Assembly (NCBI GenBank): GCA_963676095.1
Contig: OY781040.1
Location: forward strand, 6,200,001 to 6,264,000
Direction: 5' to 3'
Length of the DNA stretch: 64,000 nt
Origin: G963676095 sp963676095
GTDB taxonomy: Bacteria; Bacteroidota; Bacteroidia; Bacteroidales; Prolixibacteraceae
How positions within the stretch are numbered: position 1 is the first letter of the stretch; each line of letters begins with the position of its first letter. Made by a program: the position numbers and the translations under genes. Below are positions 26,270-35,654 of the stretch, in pieces. Below the pieces are notes generated by a model, which saw nothing but the letters and a program-made list of their open reading frames with translations, was not told where the DNA came from and made no database searches.

Positions 26270-27118
26270 ATGGAAATACGAAGAAATCGTTTTGAAAATA
26301 AAGCTGACCCTTCAGTAATAATGAATCAAATTAGGGCATTATTGGATCGTTTCAACAAATCAAAAGTTGTTCTACCCCAACTATACAATATGGATTTGAT
26401 AGATGGGGATGTAATTATTTGTAAAAATTGTGGAAATATAATTTTTCAAAATCAAGAAGTTATTTTAAAGAATATTAGTGAAGAACGAATATCAAATGGA
26501 GGCATAGACATTTTTTGCTTAAAATGCAGAAAACGACTTTTTTTCTCTAATAAACCTATTGAACCTAAAATATCTCCTCCACCCCCTCCTCCACCCAAGA
26601 AAGAACATGAAGAATTTATTTCCGAATACGATAAGCATGGACAAAAAAAATTTAAACAAAAGACTCAGAAACAAAAAAAAGAGAATAAAAAAGATTTAAA
26701 CAAAAATAAATCCAAAATAGGAATTATAGTATCAATAGGAGTTACAATAACAATAGGAATTGGGATACTACTTTATTCATCATACACAAATAGTGCAATT
26801 AATGGATCTACAGGGAAGAGCAACGGTCCTGTTGTAAATGATATTACAATTGATAATGATTATAAAGCATTAGAAGAGGAAGTAAGTATCAAATTTAAAG
26901 AATGTATTAGAGAATATTCAGTTAATGCTTTAATTGATACAAGTGCGATAGTATCAGCCCTAACGAATTCTTGTTTTAAACGAAATCTTACTTATGGAAC
27001 AAAAACACTTACAGCAGGAATTATTGTTGATGTTTTAAAATCAAATGGTATTGATATTAGTGATGAGGCGAAATATGTTGATTTAGTTGACTGTTTGATT
27101 GAAAAATTCTGCCCATAA
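26270..27118 (+). CDS. Zinc-ribbon protein with one membrane segment (cassette, copy A)
   Basis: A 282-residue protein of unknown family. Residues 50-95 hold two CxxC pairs (ICKNCGN and FCLKCRK) likely forming a zinc ribbon. A polyproline stretch (about 104-110) and a Lys/Gln-rich linker lead to one transmembrane helix (GIIVSIGVTITIGIGILLYS, about 149-168), then a 110-residue extracytoplasmic domain with three cysteines. The topology suggests a sensor or signalling role, but none is known. The cassette opens GTTATGGGC (26242) and closes GCCCATA (27111); the TAA stop lies inside that closing box. Copy at 37957. Confidence 0.65.
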   Translation: MEIRRNRFENKADPSVIMNQIRALLDRFNKSKVVLPQLYNMDLIDGDVIICKNCGNIIFQNQEVILKNISEERISNGGIDIFCLKCRKRLFFSNKPIEPKISPPPPPPPKKEHEEFISEYDKHGQKKFKQKTQKQKKENKKDLNKNKSKIGIIVSIGVTITIGIGILLYSSYTNSAINGSTGKSNGPVVNDITIDNDYKALEEEVSIKFKECIREYSVNALIDTSAIVSALTNSCFKRNLTYGTKTLTAGIIVDVLKSNGIDISDEAKYVDLVDCLIEKFCP

Positions 27119-27416
27119 TCGAATAGCCCGCCCTGTCAGCAAGTGCTGACAGGGAGAGGCTTTCACACCACTGCAGGTACGCGAGCTACGCTCCACCCCT
27201 TCGGCCAAAATGTCCACCGGACATTTTAACCTCGGGCACATATACAGCGGTTCATTAAGATGTGGGGCAACTTTTCCGTAATACGTCAGCAACGCTTCGT
27301 ACCCTCTTTTTCGCAATCGCTCCAAAGTAATGGTAGTTCTCAAAATCGGGCTTTGGGCAATTGCCCAACCCCCCATCCGGGAGCGGCTCCATTGGTAAGC
27401 ATGTTCCGGATCGACC
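27118..27416 (-). mobile_element. 5'-truncated family-M intron fragment
   Basis: Precise 3' end at the closing box of the zinc-ribbon cassette, domain V with palindromic insertion (core 27211-27223) and part of the maturase tail. It breaks off at the complement of the VDPEHA region and joins directly to the leader of the next recombinase remnant. Confidence 0.75.
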
Positions 27417-27499
27417 CAACGTAAAAGATTTTATCATTAACCTGTAGGATTTTAAGGGAGATTGGCGTAAATTGAGGGGCGGAAACTAAATCTAAATTT

Positions 27500-27673
27500 A
27501 TGGGCACCGATATCAGGTACATTCAGGAGTTCCCGGGACATTCGAGTATAAAATTCACGATGATTTACACCTATGTCAGTAATAAAGCTATCAACCGGAT
27601 ACAACGCCCGCCCGACAGGATGTTTGGAACCCCGGACATAAAAACAGATAACAAAAATGGCAAAAAAGTGTAA
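27500..27673 (+). pseudogene. IntI-like C-terminal remnant, copy 2 (diverged)
   Basis: Same 57-codon remnant as at 26048 with substitutions: LLGH has become FPGH, MIYTHV is MIYTYV and SPLD is RPPD. The drift shows no selection for function. It is followed by the same ATAACTTCGTGCTATTACAT junction and a cassette opening GTTGGCACC at 27694. Confidence 0.75.
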
Positions 27674-27751
27674 TAACTTCGTGCTATTACATAGTTGGCA
27701 CCAATTTAAAATACGTTCGAAATCAATGTAATTAACTTAAACAATTAAACA

Positions 27752-29431
27752 ATGAAAATAGCCTTAATACTTGTACTTCAATTATATGGATATTCCATAA
27801 TTGCGCAAAATGCAGAATCAACTATTCAAACTAAAATAGATTCAATATTTCTTAAAACCATAAATGAAAGTACTCCTGGAGCTGCTGCTATCGTTTTAAA
27901 AGATGGAAAAGTTATCCATGAAGGATTCTATGGATTAGCTAATCTGGAACATTCAATTCCGATAGACAAGAGTACTGTTTTCGATATTGCTTCCCTTTCA
28001 AAACAATTTACAGGATTTGGAATAGCACTCCTTATTGATTGGGGAGTTATATCGTTAGATGATGATGTAAGGAAATATATCCCGGAACTTTACGAATTTG
28101 AATATAAGATAAAAATCAGCCACTTGTTGTATCATACAAGTGGATTGAGAGATATGCCCTATCTGATGACTCTTGCCGGCTGGGAACTTGATGATATCCG
28201 AACATTTGACCAAATGTTAAATCTGATTTACAGGCAAAAAACATTAAATTCAAAACCTGGCGACGAATTTTGTTACAGCAATACAAACTACATACTACTT
28301 GCTGAATTGATACAAAGAGTTACAAAAATGTCTTTTAGAGAGTGGATGGATAAAGAAATATTTAAACCACTCGGAATGACAAATACTTTTATTCACGACA
28401 ACTATAACGAGATGGTTGCCAATAAAGCATATCCATATTCAAAGAATCAGGATAATTCGTTTAATTCAGAAACGGTTAATAGAATGGTACTGGGAGCATC
28501 ATGCCTGTATACAACTATTGAGGATTTATCTAAATGGTTGAATAATTTAAGCAATCCAAAACCGGAATTTAAATCTGCTGTTAAGCTTATGTTACAAAAA
28601 GGGAAGTTGAATAATGGGAATGAATTATCTTATGCATCCGGAATAATTGTGGGAAATTATCGCAATGAGGAAGTTATATATCATGAAGGGTCAATTACTG
28701 GCTATACTTCCTATTTGGGATATTTCCCAAAACAAAAATTATCAGTGGCAATTCTGATGAATTATAGTCCTGCAAATCCAAATGCATTATTTAATTCAAT
28801 CTCTGACATTTACCTTGCTAATGGATTTTCACCAGTAAATAAGAATAACCAGACAGATGAAATTGTCAAAACCGTTAAACTGACTGGGTCTGAACTTGAA
28901 AAGTTTGTCGGTACATATAAAATTGGACCAGCCTGGTATGTGACACTTTATAGAGAAGGAGATACCCTGAAGTCATTAGCAAATGGGGGTTGGGCTGTTC
29001 CTATGACACCAAGGTCAGATTCTTTGTTTTGGATTGATGATTATGGAACTACGTTTGATTTTAGATTTAAAGGTAATGGTGAAGTATCTCATTTTATTTA
29101 TTACGGGATGACATGTAAAAAAATTGAGAACAAACCAAAGCCAACTATTTCTCCGCTTTCGGATTTTGTGGGCACTTATTATTCCGATGAACTCCAAACA
29201 TTGTATATCGTTAAGATTAAAGATGATAATCTTATTTTACATCATAAGAAACATCTTGATATCAAATTAAATCCTGCATGGAAAGACGATTTCTCAGTTG
29301 GTGCATGGTTTTTATCATCAATTGAGTTTGAAAGAGATGATAAAGGAAATGTTACAGGTTTTAATGCAACGCATTGGAGATGCAGAAATAACAAATTTAT
29401 AAAACTAAATAATACTGACTTAACTAAATAA
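27752..29431 (+). CDS. Secreted serine hydrolase with C-terminal extension (cassette)
   Basis: A 559-residue protein: signal peptide (about 1-19, ending IIAQ), PF00144-type hydrolase domain (about 30-360), and a beta-rich C-terminal region of about 180 residues resembling the DUF3471-type tail of such enzymes. The nucleophile lies in IASLSKQFTG, the Tyr motif in CYSNTNYILL and the third motif in YHEGSITGY. A periplasmic or secreted peptidase/esterase is likely; substrate unknown. The cassette opens GTTGGCACC and closes GGTGCCA (29435), exact complements, and it lies between the two copies of the 5.55-kb duplication. Confidence 0.85.
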   Translation: MKIALILVLQLYGYSIIAQNAESTIQTKIDSIFLKTINESTPGAAAIVLKDGKVIHEGFYGLANLEHSIPIDKSTVFDIASLSKQFTGFGIALLIDWGVISLDDDVRKYIPELYEFEYKIKISHLLYHTSGLRDMPYLMTLAGWELDDIRTFDQMLNLIYRQKTLNSKPGDEFCYSNTNYILLAELIQRVTKMSFREWMDKEIFKPLGMTNTFIHDNYNEMVANKAYPYSKNQDNSFNSETVNRMVLGASCLYTTIEDLSKWLNNLSNPKPEFKSAVKLMLQKGKLNNGNELSYASGIIVGNYRNEEVIYHEGSITGYTSYLGYFPKQKLSVAILMNYSPANPNALFNSISDIYLANGFSPVNKNNQTDEIVKTVKLTGSELEKFVGTYKIGPAWYVTLYREGDTLKSLANGGWAVPMTPRSDSLFWIDDYGTTFDFRFKGNGEVSHFIYYGMTCKKIENKPKPTISPLSDFVGTYYSDELQTLYIVKIKDDNLILHHKKHLDIKLNPAWKDDFSVGAWFLSSIEFERDDKGNVTGFNATHWRCRNNKFIKLNNTDLTK

Positions 29432-29721
29432 ACTGGTGCCAATCGAATAGCCTGCCCTGCCAGTAATGAATACTGACAGGGAGAGGCTTTCACACCACTG
29501 TACGTACGGGTCTCGTATACAGCGGTTCATTAAGATGTGGGGCAACTTTTCCGTAATATGTAAGCAACGCTTCGTAACCTCTTTTTCGCAATCGCTCCAA
29601 AGTAATGGTAGTTCTCAAAATCGGGCTTTGGGCAATTGCCCAACCCCCCATCCGGGAGCGGCTCCATTGGTAAGCATGTTCCGGATCGACCCCCAGACGG
29701 ATCAGGTTCTTCCGTTTCCGT

Positions 29722-29786
29722 TCCCTGCCCTGCAACCTGGCTCCTCCTTAAATTTGTCCACCGGACAAATTCTTAACAGTCGGCCC
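29722..29786. repeat. Palindromic element, copy of 21906-21970
   Basis: Core at 29755-29767 with stem AATTTGTCC/GGACAAATT. Same position in the maturase gene as in intron copy 1. Confidence 0.8.
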
Positions 29787-30083
29787 TTCCAGTGATGCCA
29801 GATACAATACCGAAGCCGATTTCTGAGCCATCCGTCCACTTCCTTTAGCTTGCCGTGCAGGCTCGCCATTCGGAAATAGTTGAGCCATCCCCGGGTAATT
29901 TCTTTGAGCTTTTGAATGCGCTCATCGAAACTCATCGGTGTGGTCTTCCGGGTGACGATTTTCATCTTTTGTTTCAGGTTTTTCCAGCTTTTGTCGCTTG
30001 CAACCAGTTGGTATTGGCCTTTTTCTCCCTTACGGTAAGTAGGTACGAAACCGTATCCCAAAACTTTAAAGTTGACTGGTCGG

Positions 30084-30154
30084 CGGATGCTCCATCCCTT
30101 CAACCTGGCTCCTCCTTAAAATTGTCCACCGGACAATTTTTTTACAGTCGGCCC
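30084..30154. repeat. Palindromic element, copy of 22268-22338
   Basis: Core at 30123-30135 with stem AAAATTGTCC/GGACAATTTT. Same position as in intron copy 1. Confidence 0.8.
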
Positions 30155-31244
30155 TCTCCCGGTTGATCGGTAACTTCAACTTGTTTTTCAAAAATAGAAA
30201 CAAGTTGTTGCCGATCTTGCGGGCCTCCGATTTGCTTTTGGTGTACGCACTAAAATCATCGGCGTATCTGACGTAGCGAAGTCCCTGCCTCTCCATTTCC
30301 TTATCAAGCTCATTCAGCATGATATTTGACAGTAACGGACTAAGCGGGGATCCTTGCGGAACCCCTTTCCGCCGTTTGACCAGTTTGCCGTTGATTTGGA
30401 TCGGCGCTCTTAGCCATTTGCGGATCAGGCGCAAGGTGAGCGGACATTTGACCTTGCGGTACAGCAACTGCAACAGGATACAGTGGTCCACTTCATCGAA
30501 GAAGCTTTTCAGGTCGATATCAACAATGTGCCGGTATCCTGAATTAATGTATTCCTGAGCCTTTAGTACCGCTTGCTGTGCGTTGCGATTGGGCCGGAAG
30601 CCATAACTGTAATCTTCAAATTCCATCTCGAATTTGATAGCCAGAACCTGGCCTACGGCTTGTTGCAACAGGCGATCCGTTGCAGTGGGCACACCTAATA
30701 AACGGAATTTTCCGTTGCTCTTGGGTATTTCCACCCCCAGAATAGGTTGTGGCTGGTACTTCCCTTCACGGATATCAGATTCCAGTTGCTCCCTGTTTTT
30801 AGTCAGGTGGGCATAGAGTTCCGTCACAGGCATACCATCGATGCCTGCCGAACCTTTGTTCGACACCACCTGACGGTAAGCCCGCATCATATTCCGTCGG
30901 TTCAGTACCTGTTCAATCATTCCAATTTTCGTTTACTTCGTTTACCCTGTCCCGCTTAAGACGGGGCTGGCTATGCCTCCCCGCCGAATTTGGAACATCT
31001 TAATGTTCAGCCCTTCACTACCCTGTGAGTCCTCCGCGGTATCTGTTCGCGGCTCGTTGCCAGTAGCTACTATGGCTTCTGCTGACTCCTTCCCCTAACC
31101 ACCACGTGGTTGACAAGGTATCCCCTGGTAAGAGCTTTTCCCTTCATCCAATCCCTGCGACATCTACTGGAAAACGATTTTGGTATTCTTGGGACGTTAC
31201 AATGGTGTGCCCACCTTATCCTCGTTTCACAGCCTCATATGCCA

Positions 31245-31326
31245 CCGCTACGCTCTTCATGTCGTCAAATGTCCACCGGACATTTGGTTTTACTGCCGTA
31301 AAACTTTACGTCATTCACTGTTCGTC
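31245..31326. repeat. Palindromic element, copy of 23429-23510
   Basis: Core at 31270-31282 with stem CAAATGTCC/GGACATTTG. Confidence 0.8.
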
Positions 31327-31345
31327 AGTACCGGATTTTGCCTTC

Positions 31346-31414
31346 TCCTGCCCTGCAACCTGGCTCGTTCGCTAAAAATGTCCACCGGACATTTTTTTAC
31401 GCTCCGCCCCCTTC
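31346..31414. repeat. Palindromic element, copy of 23530-23598
   Basis: Core at 31379-31391 with stem AAAAATGTCC/GGACATTTTT. Confidence 0.8.
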
Positions 31415-31599
31415 AGTGCATGGGTCACCCCAAACCAGCTTGCCACTTGCTAATGCTTCCGGGCGTTACCCCGGTGCATAAGGGACTTACACCCTCTGGA
31501 AAAATACACCTGCTGAAACTATGTTTATTACTTTTTATTTGTATTTTTAAGCTTTTTCTATAGCTTTCAGCAGGTGCGCTCTGCTCATGCAGGGCGCAC

Positions 31600-31720
31600 A
31601 CAAGCGGTATAGCCAATAAGGGCTTCATGTGTATGCGAAGGGCTTTAGCCCGCTTCAACTTTTCGTGTAACTTGACAGGAAATCGCCCGCAATCCCTTAC
31701 TGGCCATACCGCCAACGTTG
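31600..31720 (+). other. attC-like site, copy B, split by introns on both arms
   Basis: Same sequence as 23784-23904. The left box is displaced by the family-M intron ending at 31599 and the right box is cut between GTTG and GC by the family-P intron starting at 31721. Two retroelements of opposite orientation thus sit in one recombination site. Confidence 0.75.
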
Positions 31721-32193
31721 GTACGCCGTGAAGCGTATTTTCTTCAATGGGTGCAATTCCCACCTGCCGAATTGGCTGTTCGGGCAGTAATGAAAAAGAC
31801 TGTTTAAGTCGCGAGGCTTACTCAGGAGTTCTTTGGATTAAGTTACCAAGCCGCAATGCTTAAGGCGTGAACCCATAGTAGCTTCGAAAAGTGTAAATCG
31901 TAGACTGGGGAGGATGTTGACGTGTCGCGAACCCTGTTACTTATTGTGGATCAACAGTCGTATGAAGCAATAAGGTCTACCGGAGTCATAGGGGTGGCGT
32001 GGTAATAAACGGAGGAAATATGAACACGGGAGGTCTCCTGCAACAAAGCATGGCAAGCATAAACACGCCGGTATAAGTATAACGAAGTCCGGAGGTGGTT
32101 GCAGGAGAAGTCGGAGAAGCCCATAGTACCGTTGACGGTAAAGACAACACAACTTTACTTTTAGGGAAGGGGCTTTACTTTAGAGAAGCTTTT

Positions 32194-33034
32194 ATGGATA
32201 AACAACTGCTTGATATTGATTTACATCTAAAAGTTAAGCCATCGGTTACGGCTGATGAGAAGGTTCGTGTCTTCCAACGAAAGCTATACCTGCGAGCCAA
32301 GCAAGACAAAAGCTTTAAGGCTTACAGTTTGTATGACAAGGTATGCCAGGAGCATGTATTACATGAGGCATACCGGAGGGTAAAATGGGGCAAGCAGGAA
32401 TACGGCGGTGGCGGGGTTGACAAGGTTACTTTTGGAATGATCGAAAAGGATGGTGTAACCCAATTCCTGGCCGGCATTCAAAACGACCTTACTAACAAAA
32501 CCTACCGTCCACAAGCGATCCGCAGGGTCATGATCGACAAAGCGGGGAGCAAAGAGAAACGGCCATTGGGTATACCAACCATCCGTGACCGGGTAGTGCA
32601 GATGGCAGTGAAGATGATGATCGAACCACTGTTCGAGGCCGATTTCATCGAAACCTCCTATGGCTTCCGTCCGAAAAAGAGCGCGCATGATGCCATTCGA
32701 AAGATCAAGGAAAACCTGTTTGCAGGTTATCAGTTTGTTTACGATGCCGACCTATCGAAATACTTCGACACGATTCCGCACGATAAGCTGATGAAAGTTG
32801 TGTCCGGTCGGTTAGCCGACACAGGTATCATGAAATTACTAAAACAATGGTTGCGCAGCCCGGTTCAACAAGTAGACGGGCAACTGACCAAAAGCAGGAT
32901 TGGCACCCCGCAGGGAGGAGTTATATCACCACTTTTGGCAAATATTTACATGAACGTATTTGACCAACTGATCGACGATCCCGAGGGAGTTTATGCCAAG
33001 GAGGACATCCGAATAGTGCGATATGCCGACGACT
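32194..33034 (+). CDS. Family-P reverse transcriptase, 5' exon
   Basis: 280 codons from MDKQLLDIDLHLKV through the fingers and palm (GVDKVTFGMIEKDG, KEKRPLGIPTIRDRVVQMA, SYGFRPKKSAHDAI, YDADLSKYFDTIPHDKL, GTPQGGVISPLLANIYMNV) to RIVRYADD. The coding sequence is cut one base after the second Asp codon of YADD. The start at 32194 is chosen as the first Met after the structured 5' region; an earlier in-frame start at 32095 lies within that region. With the nested intron removed the frame continues exactly into 34922-35493, giving 470 residues. Without splicing the protein would end in an unrelated 28-residue tail and be inactive. Confidence 0.85.
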
Positions 33035-34921
33035 GTGCGCCAAGAACAACTCCTGTAGCGGGAGCTGATGCTATGATGATGATGGAGGCAGGCCCTCCGG
33101 ATTCGGTTTGCAGGAACTGATTTCAAACCGCTGTATGCTGCTGCATTTAAGAGGTGCGGTCGTGAGCGATACAGAAAAGGTAGAGTAGAATCTATCAGGT
33201 GACTTTACAGAAGATGACCGCAAGGGAACCATTGATGAAATGTCGAAAGCGTAGTGATGATGTCAGAACCGGGGGGAAGTCGTTAACCCGGGATAAGCTT
33301 GGAGGGCACCTGATACACTGTCTAAGCGGCATCCGGCACAAAGATGGCATGATCTGTAAAGAGGCGTTATCATGGAACTTGGGAACCTGTCGTCTCGGTG
33401 CTAAGGGAGAACGCTAAGCAGAGAACCTGTAAAGTTCAGAGTACCAATACGAGGCACAGGGACAGAGTACCCCGTAGTAGTATCAGACAGTCTTTGTAAT
33501 GAAGGTTTAGCGAAGGGGGTACATTATTCAGCTGAAAGAATTAACCAACTGAAAGCAATTTTAGGATGAAATTAAATCAGACAGCAAAGCCATTTGACAT
33601 TCCAAAACAAGTAGTTTGGAAGGCATACCTGAAGGTGAAACGCAACCAGGGAGCCGGAGGCATAGACAATGTAACCATAGAATCGTTCGATCGTGAAGTA
33701 GGGAAGAACCTATATAAACTTTGGAACCGGATGTCATCGGGGAGTTATATGCCATCGGCAGTAAAACTGGTTGAAATACCCAAAGGGAATGGAGAAACGA
33801 GGCCGCTTGGAATCCCTTCGGTCTCGGATCGCGTCGCACAAATGTGCGCAGTTCTGCTATTAGAACCGGTAATTGATCCATTATTCCACGAGAACTCTTA
33901 TGCTTACCGGCCAAACCGGTCGGCCCATCAGGCGGTAGAAGCAGCCCGGCGACGGTGCTGGCGATATGACTGGGTACTTGATCTGGACATTCGAAAGTTT
34001 TTCGACACGATAGATCATGAACTTCTCATGAAGGCAGTCAAACGACACACATCGGAGCGCTGGATATTACTTTATATTGAAAGATGGCTGAAAGTTCCAT
34101 ACCAAACAAGTGATGGTCATCAGATAAAGAGAGCGAATGGAGTACCACAAGGGTCAGTAGTCGGGCCACTATTAGCGAATCTGTATATGCATTATACTTT
34201 TGATGAATGGATGAAACGGAAATATCCCTTAGTCCCCTTTGAAAGATATGCGGACGATACCATTTGCCATTGCAGGACAAAGGAAGAAGCAGAGTTCCTT
34301 AAAACAGCGATCAAGGATAGAATGGAACAGTGTAAACTTTCATTAAATGAAGCAAAGACTAAGATTGTTTACTGCAAAGATGATGACAGAAGAGGAAGCC
34401 ATGACCTGGAGAAATTTGATTTTCTCGGGTTTACTTTTATGGCAAGGAGGTCAAAGAATCGATGGGGTAAATTCTTTATTAATTTTAGTCCTGCTATCAG
34501 CATGAAAGCGAAAAAGAAGATCAGCAAAGAAATAAGGAGCTGGAACTTACATGAAAGATCAGATAAAAGCCTGACGGATTTAGCGAATATTTTTAATCCG
34601 ATGTTGCAAGGCTATATCAGTTACTACAGCAAGTTTTACAAATCAGCGATGTATCCGTTGTTTCAGCGTCTAAACGAACGATTAGCCCATTGGGTATCAC
34701 GGAAGTTTAAGCGATGTAGAAGGCATAAAACCAGAGCGATTCGGTGGTTGGGTAGTATGTATAAACAGAACCCCACTTTATTTGCACACTGGAAGTTTGG
34801 AATCACACCGCCAATGGTATGAATGTACCATTGAGGCTGAATAATAGGAGCCGTATGACGGGAGACTGTCACGTACGGATCTGGGAGGGACTCAGGGGGA
34901 AGTTCCCTGGGTCTACTCGAT
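33035..34921 (+). mobile_element. Nested group II intron inside the YADD codons
   Basis: Starts GTGCGCCAAGAACAAC and ends GTCTACTCGAT; removing 33035-34921 rejoins GACGACT with TTGTGTTA to give DDFVLM. Domain V is GAGCCGTATGACGGGAGACT continuing to 34881. The element is 1,887 bp with its own intact maturase gene and looks complete and potentially active. The left flank GCCGACGACT is a highly conserved RT codon stretch, so other group II intron RT genes could be recurrent targets. Confidence 0.9.
33566..34822 (+). CDS. ltrA: Group II intron reverse transcriptase/maturase (nested intron)
   Basis: An intact 418-residue RT/maturase. Visible motifs: GAGGIDNVTIESFDREV, ETRPLGIPSVSDRVAQM, SYAYRPNRSAHQAVE, LDLDIRKFFDTIDHELL, GVPQGSVVGPLLANLYMHY, the catalytic FERYADDTICHC, FDFLGFTF and the maturase block NIFNPMLQGYISYYSKF. 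No HNH endonuclease domain, so retrohoming would rely on nicks at replication forks or on structured DNA. It is of a different lineage from the family-M and family-P enzymes. It is the only uninterrupted RT gene in the window and could act in trans on relatives of its own family. Confidence 0.93.
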   Translation: MKLNQTAKPFDIPKQVVWKAYLKVKRNQGAGGIDNVTIESFDREVGKNLYKLWNRMSSGSYMPSAVKLVEIPKGNGETRPLGIPSVSDRVAQMCAVLLLEPVIDPLFHENSYAYRPNRSAHQAVEAARRRCWRYDWVLDLDIRKFFDTIDHELLMKAVKRHTSERWILLYIERWLKVPYQTSDGHQIKRANGVPQGSVVGPLLANLYMHYTFDEWMKRKYPLVPFERYADDTICHCRTKEEAEFLKTAIKDRMEQCKLSLNEAKTKIVYCKDDDRRGSHDLEKFDFLGFTFMARRSKNRWGKFFINFSPAISMKAKKKISKEIRSWNLHERSDKSLTDLANIFNPMLQGYISYYSKFYKSAMYPLFQRLNERLAHWVSRKFKRCRRHKTRAIRWLGSMYKQNPTLFAHWKFGITPPMV

Positions 34922-35493
34922 TTGTGTTAATGAAGACGAAGCATTATCCACCGAAGATTCTCCGGCGTATGAACAACACCCTGACCCGGATGGGGCTCAC
35001 GATTAACCAGGAGAAAACCAAATTGTTGCACATCAATAAGAGTAGTTTTTGCTTTCTGGGTTTTGAGTTCCGCATGGTACAATCGAAGTTTAAGTGGAAC
35101 ACCAAACGTTACACCAATATCCGCCCGAGTACCAAATCACGGTCGAAGCTCTATGCCAACATCAGTGATTGTCTGGGGAAACGGAGGCATTGGAACATTG
35201 AACCGATGATGTACAAGCTGAACGAGATTTTGATTGGGTGGCTAAATTACTTTAGCATCACCAAGGTAACACACATCTGGGACACGGTCAGCCAGATCAA
35301 ATGGCATTTGGATTACAAACTGTATAAATGGCTAAAAAGCAAAGGACGGAAAGCCCATAAAACGCTACGCCAGCGCCCTTTCGATAATCTTGTCAAGTAC
35401 AAACACTTACTGGATATCGAGAAATATGCGAGCTTAAAGTTCCATGCGAAAGCTACAGAAAGAACTCTATCGGTAAGCCGTATGAGCGAATAG
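34922..35493 (+). CDS. Family-P reverse transcriptase, 3' exon
   Basis: 190 codons that continue directly from YADD of the 5' exon: FVLMKTKHYPPKIL, LTINQEKTKLLHI, FCFLGFEFRMV and a group II maturase-type thumb/X domain around MMYKLNEILIGWLNYFSI. The C-terminus SRMSE runs into domain V. In the unspliced arrangement this part has no start codon of its own in context. Confidence 0.85.
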
Positions 35494-35654
35494 TTCACGT
35501 ACGGTTTGATGCAGGGGGTACTGACAGTCAGCTCATAATTTGTACATTTACGTGTATTAATTATTGGGTGGGCTGTCAGGCTCTACTCTACGCTGCAAGC
35601 GAAAAAGAATACTCTGCATAAATGAATTATAAATTCAAAAAATAGACATGCATA

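Larger units (their letters stand above)
29490..30920 (-). pseudogene. Group II intron reverse transcriptase/maturase, interrupted twice (copy 2)
   Basis: The same RT as at 21690-23104, with the same two frame-breaking palindromic insertions (cores 29755-29767 and 30123-30135). The last part reads through domain V (HLNEPLY) and stops. YADD and the fingers-palm motifs are intact in the first frame; the maturase thumb is in another frame. Confidence 0.88.
29442..31599 (-). mobile_element. Family-M group II intron, copy 2
   Basis: Nearly identical to 21701-23783 from 29517 rightward. Its 3' end differs: domain VI has a different stem (GCCAGTAATGAATACTGAC) and domain V has an uninterrupted tip (GTACGGGTCTCGTATAC on the plus strand). 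It splits the attC between the closing box GGTGCCA of the serine-hydrolase cassette and ACAAGCGG. Because the catalytic domains V and VI are intact, this copy might still splice if a maturase is supplied in trans. Confidence 0.85.
31721..35591 (+). mobile_element. Family-P group II intron with a nested intron
   Basis: Comparison with copy A (23904/23905, CAACGTTG followed by GCTGCAAGCG) defines a 3,871-bp insertion beginning GTACGCCGTGAAG and ending CTCTACTCTAC. A long structured 5' region (31721-32190) precedes an RT gene. Domain V is at about 35476-35509 (GCCGTATGAGCGAATAGTTC then ACGTACGG) and domain VI follows. The 5' GTACG departs from the usual GTGYG. The RT gene is cut by a complete second intron at 33035-34921. 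Two 5'-truncated relatives lie at 42632 and 45919. Confidence 0.88.
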
